A stretch of 64,000 nucleotides of DNA from the NCBI RefSeq assembly GCF_006738645.1, contig NZ_AP019700.1, positions 3,546,001 to 3,610,000 on the forward strand, given 5' to 3'. Source of the DNA: Stella humosa (GTDB lineage Bacteria > Pseudomonadota > Alphaproteobacteria > ATCC43930 > Allostellaceae). Numbering within the stretch: position 1 is the stretch's first letter; each line of letters opens with the position of its first letter. The translations under genes and the position numbers were made by a program. Shown in pieces: positions 37,191 to 46,179 of the stretch. The notes beneath the pieces are model-generated. The model was not told the DNA's origin and did not search any database. It saw nothing but the letters and a program-made list of their open reading frames with translations.

Positions 37191-38177
37191 TCAGCCGCGA
37201 AACTGCCGGCGGTCGCCGGCGCGCAGCCAAAGGCGCAGCAGGTGGCGGCGCTTCTCCGGCTCGTCATGGTCGACATAGGGCGTCCGGCCGTGGACGATGA
37301 AGCGGTTGTTCAGGATCTGCATCTGCCCCGGCTCCATGAAGAAGTCGTGGCGGTGGGCGGGATCGCCCAGGAACCCGTCCATGATGTCGACCGCCTGCAC
37401 GCCTTCATTGTCCAGCACCTGGCCGGTCTTGGCATAGCCGCGGCGGATGACGCGGGCGTTGAAGCGGATGCGCAGGCCGCCGTCCGGCTCGGTGCCGAAG
37501 ATCGGATACCAGTTGGTCTTGCCGGCGTTGGCGGCCTGGTATTCCTGGTGGTGGCGGTAAAACGGCTTGTAGAGCCGGTCGAGCAGCTCGGGATGCTCCT
37601 GGGCGAAATGGTCGCGCGCCGAATAGGCGCTGGACAGCGAGGACTTGCCGCCCGACTTCGCCGTATTGAGGCACAGCAGACTGATGTAGTTCGGCGGCGC
37701 CTCGCCCATCGAACTGTCATTGTGCATGTCGAGGCCCTCGGGCGTCAGCGCGGTGCGCGTCTCGCCGGTATAGGGCCGCCCGTCATGGCGCACGTCGTAG
37801 ATCATGGTGCCTGGCCAGTCCTGGGCGACCGGCGGCTCCAGCAGGGTGCCGAGCAGCCAGTAGATGTCCGTCAGCTCGCGCTGCGTCCAGCGGCCGACCG
37901 GCATGCGGTCGAGGATGACGAAACCCAGCCCATGGTCGAGCCGCTGCTTGATGCCGGCCATCCAGCGCCGGCACGCCGACATCTCGAAATGCTCGGGTGC
38001 CAGGATGAAGGTCGGCACGGGTGCGCGCCGCTGCTCCTCCACGATGGCATCCAGTTCGGCCAGGCAATCGGCCGGCAGGCCGACCACGAACTCGTCGTCG
38101 CGTAGCTGCGGGCCGAGCCAGGCACGCGGCGCGGGCGGGGCACGGGTCGGCGAAAGAGTGGCGAGGTTCATCGTCAT
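37191..38177 (-). CDS. TauD/TfdA-family 2-oxoglutarate-dependent dioxygenase
   Basis: The 328-residue enzyme has the iron ligands His152 and Asp154 (MHNDSS) and His296 (FIVHGRTPY), and the late Arg block KRRHLLRLWLR for the co-substrate. These enzymes hydroxylate amino acids, sulfonates, aryloxy-acids or betaines in the cytosol. Start ATG 38177 (MTMNLATL) is favoured over the Met two codons later; a frame continues upstream without a domain. The gene lies alone at the end of a minus-strand cluster, 104 bases after the amidohydrolase stop. Confidence 0.87.
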   Translation of the reverse strand: MTMNLATLSPTRAPPAPRAWLGPQLRDDEFVVGLPADCLAELDAIVEEQRRAPVPTFILAPEHFEMSACRRWMAGIKQRLDHGLGFVILDRMPVGRWTQRELTDIYWLLGTLLEPPVAQDWPGTMIYDVRHDGRPYTGETRTALTPEGLDMHNDSSMGEAPPNYISLLCLNTAKSGGKSSLSSAYSARDHFAQEHPELLDRLYKPFYRHHQEYQAANAGKTNWYPIFGTEPDGGLRIRFNARVIRRGYAKTGQVLDNEGVQAVDIMDGFLGDPAHRHDFFMEPGQMQILNNRFIVHGRTPYVDHDEPEKRRHLLRLWLRAGDRRQFRG

Positions 38178-38281
38178 TGGGATGGGGCTCCCACCGAGAA
38201 AAGCGACAGGGGTCGAGTAAGGCAGCCCGGCTTGGGATCGGTCAAGCTGAAATGGCGCCAGCCCCAATCCTGGTCCGCATC

Positions 38282-39115
38282 TCAGAAGCGATACAGTCGC
38301 GCCGCGTTGCCGGCCAGTACGGCGTGCCGGGTCGTCTCGTCGGGCAACCACGCGAGGAAACGCTGCAGCAGTTCGCGGTCGTCCGGGCGCGCATCGTCGG
38401 GCAGGCTCGGGTGGGGCCAGTTCACGCCCCAGACCATGCGGTCCGGCCGGGCGGCGACCAGCGCCTTCACCCGCGCTTCCATGTCCCGCCAGCCACCGTC
38501 GGGGTCGCGGCCGTAGTATATGGCCGACAGCTTCACCCAGCAGCGGCCGCCCTCGACCAGGCGCAGCAGGGCGCGGAAGGCGGGATGGTCCGCCCCCTGC
38601 CCGTGCGGGACGAGGCCGACATGGTCGACCACGAAGTCGGACGGCAGGCGGCCCAGCATCGCCTCCCAATCCGGCAGGCGGGTGCCGTTGCCCTGCACCT
38701 GGACATGCCAGCCGAGCGGGGCGACGCGGGCCGAGAACCGCTCCAGGTCGCCCATCGCCATGAGGCCGGCCAACGTGTCATGGAAGCGCGCACCGCGCAT
38801 GCCCAGGCCGTCGAGGCGCCGTAGCTCCGCGTTGGCCATATCCGGGTCGACGACGGCGATGCCGCGCGCCCGATCCGGCCCCAGTACGGCCATCGCCGCC
38901 AGGGTGCAGGCATTGTCGGTGCGGTAGGCCGAGGGCTGGACGATGACCGCACGATCGACGCCGAGCCGGTCCAGCATCGCCACATAGGCGGCGAACGACC
39001 CGCCGGCCGGCGCGTGCGCGCCTTCCGGCAGGGGGAAGCGGTCGAACGGCCCATAGACGTGCGAGTGGCAGTCGCAGGCCCCGGCCGGGGTCGGGATGTC
39101 GCCGGCCTGCGCCAT
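38282..39115 (-). CDS. Amidohydrolase-superfamily hydrolase, 2-pyrone-4,6-dicarboxylate lactonase (LigI) type
   Basis: The 277-residue protein has the metal-binding HxH at ACDCHSHVYG (residues 13-21), the barrel strand VIVQPSAYRTDN, VDHVGLVP and the late WGVNWPHPSLPD with its Asp, consistent with the LigI/COG3618 family of cobalt- or metal-independent lactonases. It would open a lactone in aromatic or sugar-acid degradation. Its ATG overlaps the stop of the CinA-like gene by one base (TGATG), so both are co-translated. Confidence 0.85.
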   Translation of the reverse strand: MAQAGDIPTPAGACDCHSHVYGPFDRFPLPEGAHAPAGGSFAAYVAMLDRLGVDRAVIVQPSAYRTDNACTLAAMAVLGPDRARGIAVVDPDMANAELRRLDGLGMRGARFHDTLAGLMAMGDLERFSARVAPLGWHVQVQGNGTRLPDWEAMLGRLPSDFVVDHVGLVPHGQGADHPAFRALLRLVEGGRCWVKLSAIYYGRDPDGGWRDMEARVKALVAARPDRMVWGVNWPHPSLPDDARPDDRELLQRFLAWLPDETTRHAVLAGNAARLYRF

Positions 39116-40362
39116 CACACCTTCTCGAAATCGATGCGCTCGGCCACGGGCAGGCCCAGCAGGAAGCGGCGCAGGCAGTCCAGCCCCATCTCGGTGGCGC
39201 CCAGGCGCACCCACTCGCGCCCGCCCAGCACGCGTGCCTCGCGGGTCTCCACCCGATCGCCGGCGACGATGGCGATGCGGATCGTGCCGCCCAGGTCGAT
39301 GCGGTCGCTGCCCTCGTCGAGGTCGACCAGGACGGCCATGGCGTGGCTGGCGCCGCTGGCCGCTGCCAGGGCGCGGGCGATCTCGACGCCATCCGGCTCG
39401 CCCGCCAGCCCGACGGCGGCAGCCACCCCCGCCACGGAGCGCGCGGCCACACCGCGGACAAAGACCCGCTCGGCCCCCGGCTGTGGAGAGAAGCGGGCGG
39501 CGACCTGGCCGCCGGTGAAGGTCTCGGCCAGGGCCAGCGTGCCACCGGCCGCCACCAGCCCGCCCAGCACCTCGCCCTCCAGCGTGCGGTCGTCCTCGGA
39601 GACGATGAAGTTGCCGAGCCTGGCCCGCACCTCGGCCGTCACCGGCTCCAGCTTGCGCAGCACGTCATCCATGTCGGTGCCGCGAATGGTGATCTTGGTC
39701 TCGAGCTGGGGGTAGTGGGCGCGGAAGCCCAGCTTCATGGCGCCGTCCGGCACCAGTTCCTCGATCCCCGCCAGAAGGGTGTCGGCGCGCGATTCGCCGA
39801 TGCCGTAGGAATGGAACCGCTTCAGGTGGATGACCGCCTGGATGCCGCTGCGGGCCAGCAGGCGGGGGATGATCTGCTCCTCCAGCATGCGGCGCAGTTC
39901 CCGCGGCACACCTGGGGTGAAGAAGAAGCGCGCGCCGCCGATGTCGAGCGCGAAGCCGCAGGCGGTGCCGACCGGGTTGTCCAGGATCTCGGCCGTCGAC
40001 GGCAGCATCGCCTGCTTGCGGTTGTTGGGCGGCATGATGCGGCTGCGGCGCTGGAAATAGCTCTCCATCTTCTCGAGCCATTCCTCGCTCAGGACCAGCT
40101 CGACCCCGGCCGCGCGCGCCGCCATCTCCTGCGACAGGTCGTCGACGGTGGGCCCCAGCCCGCCATTGACGATGACGGCATCGGCGCGGCCAGCCGCCAG
40201 GCGGAACGCCTCCAGCAGCTTTTCGCGATCATCGCCGACCGTCGTCCCCCAGACCACCGTGAGGCCGAAATCCTCCAGCTTCTGGCTGATGTAGCTGAAG
40301 TTGCTGTTGACGATCTTGCCGGTCAAGACTTCGTCGCCGGTACACAGGATCTCGATGCGCAT
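39115..40362 (-). CDS. CinA-like protein (MoCF domain plus degenerate CinA C-terminal domain)
   Basis: The 415-residue product has an N-terminal molybdopterin-binding-like (MoCF, COG1058) domain: ILCTGDEVLTGKIVNSNFSY and NGGLGPTVDDLSQEMAAR. The C-terminal third matches the CinA/PncC nicotinamide-mononucleotide deamidase domain, but the catalytic AES(C)TGG motif is AETFTGG at residues 279-285, with the Ser replaced by Thr. So only the ADP-ribose pyrophosphatase-like half may be active. The gene sits within a presumed catabolic cluster and is probably housekeeping. Start ATG 40362. Confidence 0.88.
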   Translation of the reverse strand: MRIEILCTGDEVLTGKIVNSNFSYISQKLEDFGLTVVWGTTVGDDREKLLEAFRLAAGRADAVIVNGGLGPTVDDLSQEMAARAAGVELVLSEEWLEKMESYFQRRSRIMPPNNRKQAMLPSTAEILDNPVGTACGFALDIGGARFFFTPGVPRELRRMLEEQIIPRLLARSGIQAVIHLKRFHSYGIGESRADTLLAGIEELVPDGAMKLGFRAHYPQLETKITIRGTDMDDVLRKLEPVTAEVRARLGNFIVSEDDRTLEGEVLGGLVAAGGTLALAETFTGGQVAARFSPQPGAERVFVRGVAARSVAGVAAAVGLAGEPDGVEIARALAAASGASHAMAVLVDLDEGSDRIDLGGTIRIAIVAGDRVETREARVLGGREWVRLGATEMGLDCLRRFLLGLPVAERIDFEKV

Positions 40363-40391
40363 GGGAGCGGGCCTCGTTGGCGGGGTAGCGG

Positions 40392-41405
40392 TCAAAGTTG
40401 CGGCAGGAGTTCGCGGGCGAGCAGTTCGTAGCTGCGGTGGCGCACCTGCTCCTCGTGGGCCCAGGTGACGATCGCCAGCTCCTGGAGATCGAGGCGGCGG
40501 GCGAGGTCGCGGATGCGCTGGGCCACGACCGGGCCGGTGCCGACGAAGGCGTTGCGCCGCATCTCCGCGATCCGCGCCTTCTCGGCGTCCCCGAAGGGAT
40601 AGGCGGCGGCTTCCTCCGGCGCCTCCAGCGGGCCGTAGATGCCGCGGTCGCGGAATAGCCGCCACTTGGCGCGCGAGGTGAAATAGTGCTGCGCCTCCTC
40701 CTCGGTGTCTGCCGCCAAGGCCCAGACGCAGATGCCGGCCTTGGGCTCCGGGTGGCGCGGGCTGGGCTGGTAGCCGGCGCGGTAGAGATCGAGCGCCTGC
40801 TGCCCGCCCTGCCCGTCGGTGAAGAACCAGGCAAAGCTGTAGGGCAGGCCGAAATGGGCGGCAACGCGGGCGCCGAAGTCGGAGCTGCCGAGGATCCACA
40901 TCTCCGGCACCGTGTCGCCTTGGGGATAGGCGTGGACGGTGCGGAACGGGTGCCCCTCCGGCAGCGGCTCGCCCGCGAGCCACAGTTGCAGGTCGCGCAC
41001 GTCGCTCGGGAACTGGTCCGGCCGCTCGTTGGCCAGTGGGTGGAGGGCAAAGGCGGTGCGGCCGTCCGACCCCGGCGCGCGACCCAGCCCGAGGTCGATG
41101 CGGCCGGGCGCGATCGCATCCAGCACGCGGAACTGCTCGGCCACCTTGTAGGCGGAATAGTGCGGCAACATCACGCCGGCGCTGCCGACGCGGATGCGGC
41201 TGGTGGTGGCGGCAATGGCCGCGATCAGGATCTCGGGCGCGGCCCCCACGATGGTCGGGTGGTTATGGTGCTCCGACACCCAGAAGCGGGCATAGCCGAG
41301 ACGTTCGCAATGCTGGGCGAGCGCGATGGTGTCGCGGATCGCCTGGCCCTGCGGCCGGCCGGCGGCCGCGATCGATTGATCGAGGATGGATATGGCGAGT
41401 GGCAA
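40392..41405 (-). CDS. Luciferase-like (LLM class) flavin-dependent oxidoreductase, MsnO8 subgroup
   Basis: The 337-residue protein has the LLM TIM-barrel features: SILDQSIAAAG, RFWVSEHHNHPTIVGAAPE, VGSAGVMLPHYSAYKVAEQF and GRIDLGLGRAPGSD. These use reduced FMN or F420 to oxidise small molecules. TTG at 41405 is chosen because GGGAG lies five bases upstream; the GTG at 41417 has no such site. The conserved HH(N/F)HP in strand 2 is present. Upstream lies the XylB-like kinase gene, 90 bases away. Confidence 0.88.
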   Translation of the reverse strand: MPLAISILDQSIAAAGRPQGQAIRDTIALAQHCERLGYARFWVSEHHNHPTIVGAAPEILIAAIAATTSRIRVGSAGVMLPHYSAYKVAEQFRVLDAIAPGRIDLGLGRAPGSDGRTAFALHPLANERPDQFPSDVRDLQLWLAGEPLPEGHPFRTVHAYPQGDTVPEMWILGSSDFGARVAAHFGLPYSFAWFFTDGQGGQQALDLYRAGYQPSPRHPEPKAGICVWALAADTEEEAQHYFTSRAKWRLFRDRGIYGPLEAPEEAAAYPFGDAEKARIAEMRRNAFVGTGPVVAQRIRDLARRLDLQELAIVTWAHEEQVRHRSYELLARELLPQL

Positions 41406-41495
41406 AGGGGCTCCCACGGGGCGGGATTGGGCGGGTATGGCCGCCGATCATACTCCTACGCCTGCACGATGCACGCGGGGCCTTCGCCTCCCGGC

Positions 41496-42947
41496 TCAGC
41501 GCCGCGGGTGGGCGCAGTAGCGGTCCCGCTTGGCCGCCAGCGCGCCGGCCAGCGACGCGTCGGGCTCGGCCGCGAAGAGCAGTTCGCCCGCCCCGCCGAT
41601 CAGCGGGCCACCGGCACCGGCGCGGGCCAGCCGGGCGGCCCCCAGTGCAGGACCGACCGCCGCATCGGCCGCCACCGACACCGGCCGGCCGGTCGCGGCC
41701 GCCACCAGACGCGCCCACAAGCGGCTGCGGGCGCCGCCGCCGACCAGCGCGATCGGCCCGGTGACGGCGGCACCGGTGGCCGCCAGGGCATCCTGGCAAT
41801 CGGCGAGCGCCAGGGCCACGCCCTCCATCACCGCCTGCACCAGATGCAGCCGCCCGGTCGCGAAGGACAGGCCCGAGAAGGCCGCCAGCAGTCCCGGATC
41901 ATCGTGCGGCGTACGCTCGCCCGCCAGATAGGGGGTGAAGACGGGGGTATCGGCCGAAGAGATGCCGGCGGCCTCGACCTCCGCCACGAGGCGGCCGACA
42001 TCGTCGGCCCCCAGCAGATCGGCCACCCACGTCAGGGCGGCGGCCGCGCTGAGGATCACCGCCTGCTGGCAGAACAGCCCGGCCACGCCATGGCGGTGGG
42101 TGTGCATGCCCTGCCCGACCGAGGACTGGAAGTCGCGATTGGCGACGAAATAAACCCCCGACGTGCCCAGGCTGACGAAGGCCGCTCCATCGGTCACCAC
42201 GCCGGCGCCGACGCCGCCGCACATGTTGTCGCCGGCCCCGCCGACGATGGGCAGCCCCACGGGCAGCCCCCAGCGCCGCGCCAGTTCCGGCCGCAGGTGA
42301 CCGGTCACTTCCGCACACTCGACCAGGCGTGGCAACTGGTCGGCGGTGATGCCGCAGGCGGCCAGGATCGGCGGGTGCCAGGTGCCGGCGGCCGTATCCA
42401 TCAGCAGGGTGGCCGAGGCATCGGCCCGGTCGGACGCGGCGTCGCCCGACAGGCGCCAGCGCAGATAGTCCTTGGGCAGCAGGACATGCCGGGCGCGCCG
42501 CAGCACGTCCGGCTCGTGGAAGTTCAGCCACAGGAGCTTGGGTGCGGGAAAGCCCGCCATGGGCCGGCTGCCGGTGATGGCGGCGAAGCCCGGCACCACC
42601 CGCTCCAGCATGGCGCCCTCGCGCGCGGCGCGGCCGTCGTTCCACAGGATGGCCGGGCGCAGCGGCCGGTCGTGCCGGTCGACCGCGGCCACGCCCAGCA
42701 TCTGGCCGGATAGGCCCATCCCCGCCACCCGCGCCATTGCCGCCGGGTGGTCGGCAGCCAGCCGGTCGAGTGCGGCGCCGGCGGCCAGCCACCAGTCCTC
42801 GGGGTCCTGCTCGGCCCATTGCGGCTGCGGCCGGTCGACCCGCAGCGGCGAAGCGGCATCGGCCACCGGCCGGTCGGCGTCATCGACCAGCACCACCTTG
42901 ACCGAGGAAGTGCCGACATCGATGCCCAGCCAGAGCGGCCCGGTCAT
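41496..42947 (-). CDS. FGGY-family carbohydrate kinase, xylulokinase type
   Basis: The 483-residue kinase opens with IDVGTSSVKVVLVDD (phosphate 1 loop), has MGLSGQMLGVAAVD, AILWNDGRA, the catalytic GGAGDNMCGGVGAG and VSLGTSGVYF, closely following XylB. Substrates include D-xylulose, and, in polyol loci, ribulose, L-xylulose, D-erythrulose or glycerol. ATG at 42947 overlaps the glpD-like stop (ATGA). As the last gene of the SorC-driven run it would phosphorylate a ketose produced from a polyol. Confidence 0.9.
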   Translation of the reverse strand: MTGPLWLGIDVGTSSVKVVLVDDADRPVADAASPLRVDRPQPQWAEQDPEDWWLAAGAALDRLAADHPAAMARVAGMGLSGQMLGVAAVDRHDRPLRPAILWNDGRAAREGAMLERVVPGFAAITGSRPMAGFPAPKLLWLNFHEPDVLRRARHVLLPKDYLRWRLSGDAASDRADASATLLMDTAAGTWHPPILAACGITADQLPRLVECAEVTGHLRPELARRWGLPVGLPIVGGAGDNMCGGVGAGVVTDGAAFVSLGTSGVYFVANRDFQSSVGQGMHTHRHGVAGLFCQQAVILSAAAALTWVADLLGADDVGRLVAEVEAAGISSADTPVFTPYLAGERTPHDDPGLLAAFSGLSFATGRLHLVQAVMEGVALALADCQDALAATGAAVTGPIALVGGGARSRLWARLVAAATGRPVSVAADAAVGPALGAARLARAGAGGPLIGGAGELLFAAEPDASLAGALAAKRDRYCAHPRR

Positions 42948-44440
42948 GCTGTCGCCAGCCAGTCGGCAAAGGCCCCGCGCTGGTCGGCCGACAGGTGCAA
43001 GCCATGCTTGGTGCGCCGGTCGAGGATGTCGTCGGCCGTGCGCGCCCATTCGGCCGTCATCAGGTAGCGGGCCTCGCGCTCGTAGAGCAGGCCGCCGAAA
43101 TGCCGGCCGAGCCCGGCCATGTCGACGGCGTCCCCCAGCACCCGCCCGGCGCGCGTGCCGTAGAGGCGCCCGAGATGCCGGGCGAGGTCCGCCGGCAGCC
43201 ATGGCCGCTCGGCCTGGAAGGCGGCCAGGAACCGGTCGAAGTCGGCATCGGCGATGTCGCCGCCGGGCAGGTGGGCCGTCGCGGTCCAGGCCGGCGCCAG
43301 GTTCGCAAAGAACGGAGCCAGCGCGCGCATGGCGTGTTCCGACAGCTTGCGGAAGGTGGTGATCTTGCCGCCGAAGGCCGACAGCATGGGCGCCATCCCC
43401 TCCGGCGCGTCGACGTCGAAGACATAGTCGCGGGTGACGGCGCTGGGGTTCTCGGCCGCGTCGTCATAGAGCGGGCGCACGCCGGAATAGGCATGGACGA
43501 TGGACTGGCGGGTGAGCTGCTGGCGGAAATAGCGGTTCACGATATCCAGCAGATAGTCGATCTCGCGATCGTCGATCGCGACCGCCTCGGCTGGCCCCTC
43601 ATAGGGGATGTCCGTGGTGCCGATCAGGCAGAGGTCGTCCTCGTAGGGATTGACGAAGATCACCCGGCGGTCCTGGTTCTGCAGCAGGTAGGCGTGCGGC
43701 CCGTCCCAGAACTTGGGCACCACGATGTGGCTGCCCTTCACCAGGCGGACGTTGCGGGCGGAGTTCTGGCCGGCGACGCGGCCGATCACGTCCTTCACCC
43801 AGGGGCCGGCCGCATTCACCAGGACGCGCGCATGCACGGTGACCGGCCCGCCCTCTCCCGCCAGTTCGGCCCGCCACAGCCCGCCCTCGCGCCTAGCCGC
43901 CACGCAGGCGGTGCGCGGCAGGATGCGGGCGCCGCGCTCGGCCGCGTCGATCGCGTTCAGCACCACCAGGCGGGAATCGTCGACCCAGCAGTCGGAATAC
44001 TCGAAGCCGATGCGCGGCGGGTCGGCCAGCGCCCGGCCCTCCGGCGCGCGCCGCAGGTTCAGCGTCCGCGTGCCGGGCAGCCGCTTACGCCCGCCCAGAT
44101 GGTCGTAGAGGAACAGGCCCAGCCGCACGAGCCAGGCCGGCCTGGCCGACGCCCGGTGCGGCAGCACGAAGCGCATCGGCCAGATGATGTGGGGGGCCGC
44201 CGCCAGCAGCACCTCGCGCTCGATCAGCGCCTCGCGCACCAGGCGGAACTCGTAATATTCCAGGTAGCGCAACCCGCCATGGACGAGCTTGCCCGACCGC
44301 GAACTGGTACCCTGGCCCAGGTCATCCTTCTCGCACAGCACCACCGACAGGCCGCGGCCGGCGGCGTCGCGCGCGATGCCGGCACCGTTTACGCCGCCGC
44401 CCACGATCAGCAGGTCGACTGGATCGGCTTGCCCCCCCAT
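42944..44440 (-). CDS. FAD-dependent glycerol-3-phosphate dehydrogenase family protein (GlpD/EryB-like)
   Basis: The 498-residue protein has the FAD motif VDLLIVGGGVNGAGIARDAAGRG, the GlpD block GQGTSSRSGKLVHGGLRYLE, and GPWVKDVIGRVAG. Family members oxidise sn-glycerol-3-phosphate or erythritol-4-phosphate to the keto-sugar phosphate, passing electrons to quinone at the inner membrane. In erythritol operons the EryB homologue lies with an FGGY kinase and a SorC regulator, exactly the company found here. ATG 44440 chosen; GTG 44443 lies just before. Confidence 0.92.
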   Translation of the reverse strand: MGGQADPVDLLIVGGGVNGAGIARDAAGRGLSVVLCEKDDLGQGTSSRSGKLVHGGLRYLEYYEFRLVREALIEREVLLAAAPHIIWPMRFVLPHRASARPAWLVRLGLFLYDHLGGRKRLPGTRTLNLRRAPEGRALADPPRIGFEYSDCWVDDSRLVVLNAIDAAERGARILPRTACVAARREGGLWRAELAGEGGPVTVHARVLVNAAGPWVKDVIGRVAGQNSARNVRLVKGSHIVVPKFWDGPHAYLLQNQDRRVIFVNPYEDDLCLIGTTDIPYEGPAEAVAIDDREIDYLLDIVNRYFRQQLTRQSIVHAYSGVRPLYDDAAENPSAVTRDYVFDVDAPEGMAPMLSAFGGKITTFRKLSEHAMRALAPFFANLAPAWTATAHLPGGDIADADFDRFLAAFQAERPWLPADLARHLGRLYGTRAGRVLGDAVDMAGLGRHFGGLLYEREARYLMTAEWARTADDILDRRTKHGLHLSADQRGAFADWLATA

Positions 44441-44453
44441 CACGACGATCCGA

Positions 44454-45122
44454 TCAAGCCGACTTCCGGTCCTGCAGGCCGTAGGTCGAGAAGCCCTTGC
44501 GGGTATCGGCGATCTGCTCCTTCGACAGCAGCGCCGGGCCGCCGGCCAGCAGCAGGGTGTGGTAGTACTGGCGCGCGATCGTCTCCAGTTCGACCGCCAG
44601 CCACATCGCCTTGTCCAGGCCGCTGCCGATGGCGATCATGCCGTGGTTGGCGAGCAGGCAGCCGTTGCGCCCCTCCATCGCCTTCAAGGCGTTGGCCGAC
44701 AGTTCCGCCGTGCCATAGGTCGCGTAGTCCGCGCAGCGGATCTCGTCGCCGCCGAAGGCCGCGATCATGTAGTGGCAGGAGGGGATCTCCTTGCGCGCGA
44801 TCGCCAGCACCGTGGCGAAGGTCGAATGGGTGTGGACGACCGCGCCAGCATCGGGCCGGGCGCGCAGGATGTCGCGATGGAAGCGCCATTCCGTCGAGGG
44901 CTTTAGCGGGCCGTCCCAGGCGCCGGTCTCGTCGGCCAGCGGCATGGAGGCGATGCTCTCGGGCGTCAACTGCTCGTAGGGGGTGGCGCTGGGGGTGATC
45001 AGCATGCGGTCGCCCCAGCGCGCCGAGATGTTGCCCGACGTGCCCTGGTTGAAGCCGGACGAGTTCATCCAGATGCACTTGTCGATGATCGCCTGGCGCA
45101 GCGCGCGTTCTTCGTTCGTCAT
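44454..45122 (-). CDS. Class II aldolase/adducin-family protein
   Basis: The 222-residue enzyme has the zinc ligands in VVHTHSTFATVLAI (two His) and LLANHGMIAIG (third His), and the GTSGNIS phosphate-binding motif near residue 28. Relatives are L-fuculose-phosphate aldolase and the OtnC 4-carbon acid sugar decarboxylating aldolases. It would split a phosphorylated keto-sugar or ketose to DHAP and an aldehyde. Start MTNEERAL at 45122 is taken after the upstream, non-homologous extension. Confidence 0.9.
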   Translation of the reverse strand: MTNEERALRQAIIDKCIWMNSSGFNQGTSGNISARWGDRMLITPSATPYEQLTPESIASMPLADETGAWDGPLKPSTEWRFHRDILRARPDAGAVVHTHSTFATVLAIARKEIPSCHYMIAAFGGDEIRCADYATYGTAELSANALKAMEGRNGCLLANHGMIAIGSGLDKAMWLAVELETIARQYYHTLLLAGGPALLSKEQIADTRKGFSTYGLQDRKSA

Positions 45123-45135
45123 GTGGGCTCTCCGG

Positions 45136-46179
45136 TCAGCAGGGTTGAAGGGGCGGCTCGCCCGCCAGATAGCGCCGCACCTCGTCGGCCACCCGGGCCG
45201 CCGCATAGGTGACGGTGCGCAGCGAGGCGCCGGCGATGTGCGGGGTCAGCGTGACGTTGGGCAGCTTCAAGAGCGGCCAGTCGGGCGGCGGCGGCTCGAT
45301 CGCGAAGGTCTCCAGCATGGCGCCGCGCAGATGGCCGGAAGCGAGCGCGTCATGGAGCGCATCGTAGTCGACCAGCGGTCCACGCGCGGTGTTGACGAAG
45401 ATCGACCCGGCCCGCATGCGGGCGAAGCGCGCGGCATCCATCATGCCGGTCGTCTCCGCCGTCACCCGGGCATGCAGCGAGACCACGTCGGCGCGCGCCA
45501 GCAGTTCGTCGAGCCCCACCTGCTCCACCCCATCGGCCGCGTCCTCGTTGGAGAGGCGGGCGTAAGGGTCGGCCACCAGGATCGACCCGCCGAAGGCGCG
45601 CAGCAGGCGCACCACGCGGGTGCCGACCTCGCCGTAGCCGACGATGCCGACGGTCAGCTCCGACAGTTCGCGGCCGGTCACGTCGGCGCGGTAGAGATCG
45701 CCCCGCCACTCGCCGCGGCGCAGGCTGTCGTGGCCGGCGCGGATCAGCCGCGTCTCGGCCAGGATGGCGCCGATGGTGAATTCGGCCACCGCGCTGGCAT
45801 TGCGGCCGGGCACGTTCACCACGCGCAGGCCGCGGCGGCGGGCCGCCGCCAGGTCGATGTTGACCGGCCCGCCGCGCGACACGGCCACCAGCCGCAGGGC
45901 GGGCATTGCCGCCATCATGGCATCCGACAGCGGTGCCAGGTGGGTCACCAGGATTTCCGCGTCGCCCACGAAACCGACGATCTCGTCCGGCTCGCCCAGA
46001 TATTCGCGCAGGCCCGCCAGGGGCGAGCCCGCCTCGGCGTTGCGCATCGGCACGTCCGGCCAGGGCAGTTCCAGCAGGCGGATCGCCAGATCCCCGCCGC
46101 AAGCCCCTTCCAGGGCGCGGCGAAAGGATTCGGCCTGCATGAAGCGGTCGCCGATGACGGCGATGGCGGGGCTAGGCAT
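45136..46179 (-). CDS. D-2-hydroxyacid dehydrogenase (3-phosphoglycerate dehydrogenase superfamily)
   Basis: The 347-residue protein has the NAD-binding motif VGIVGYGEVGTRVVR (residues about 160-174) and the catalytic trio Arg in LHARVTAETT, Glu in FAIEPPP, and His in LTPHIAGAS. The block AMLETFAIEP replaces the usual ALDVFE. It would oxidise or reduce a 2-hydroxy acid in the polyol pathway. It overlaps the FGGY kinase gene stop by eight bases; ATG 46179 is preferred over upstream in-frame codons. Confidence 0.88.
   Translation of the reverse strand: MPSPAIAVIGDRFMQAESFRRALEGACGGDLAIRLLELPWPDVPMRNAEAGSPLAGLREYLGEPDEIVGFVGDAEILVTHLAPLSDAMMAAMPALRLVAVSRGGPVNIDLAAARRRGLRVVNVPGRNASAVAEFTIGAILAETRLIRAGHDSLRRGEWRGDLYRADVTGRELSELTVGIVGYGEVGTRVVRLLRAFGGSILVADPYARLSNEDAADGVEQVGLDELLARADVVSLHARVTAETTGMMDAARFARMRAGSIFVNTARGPLVDYDALHDALASGHLRGAMLETFAIEPPPPDWPLLKLPNVTLTPHIAGASLRTVTYAAARVADEVRRYLAGEPPLQPC

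Noticed and set aside
38178-38669. Upstream extension of the TauD-type gene to a 492-residue protein
   Set aside because: The added part lies antisense to the amidohydrolase gene's end and shows Arg/Pro-rich shadow composition; the domain starts at MTMNLATL.
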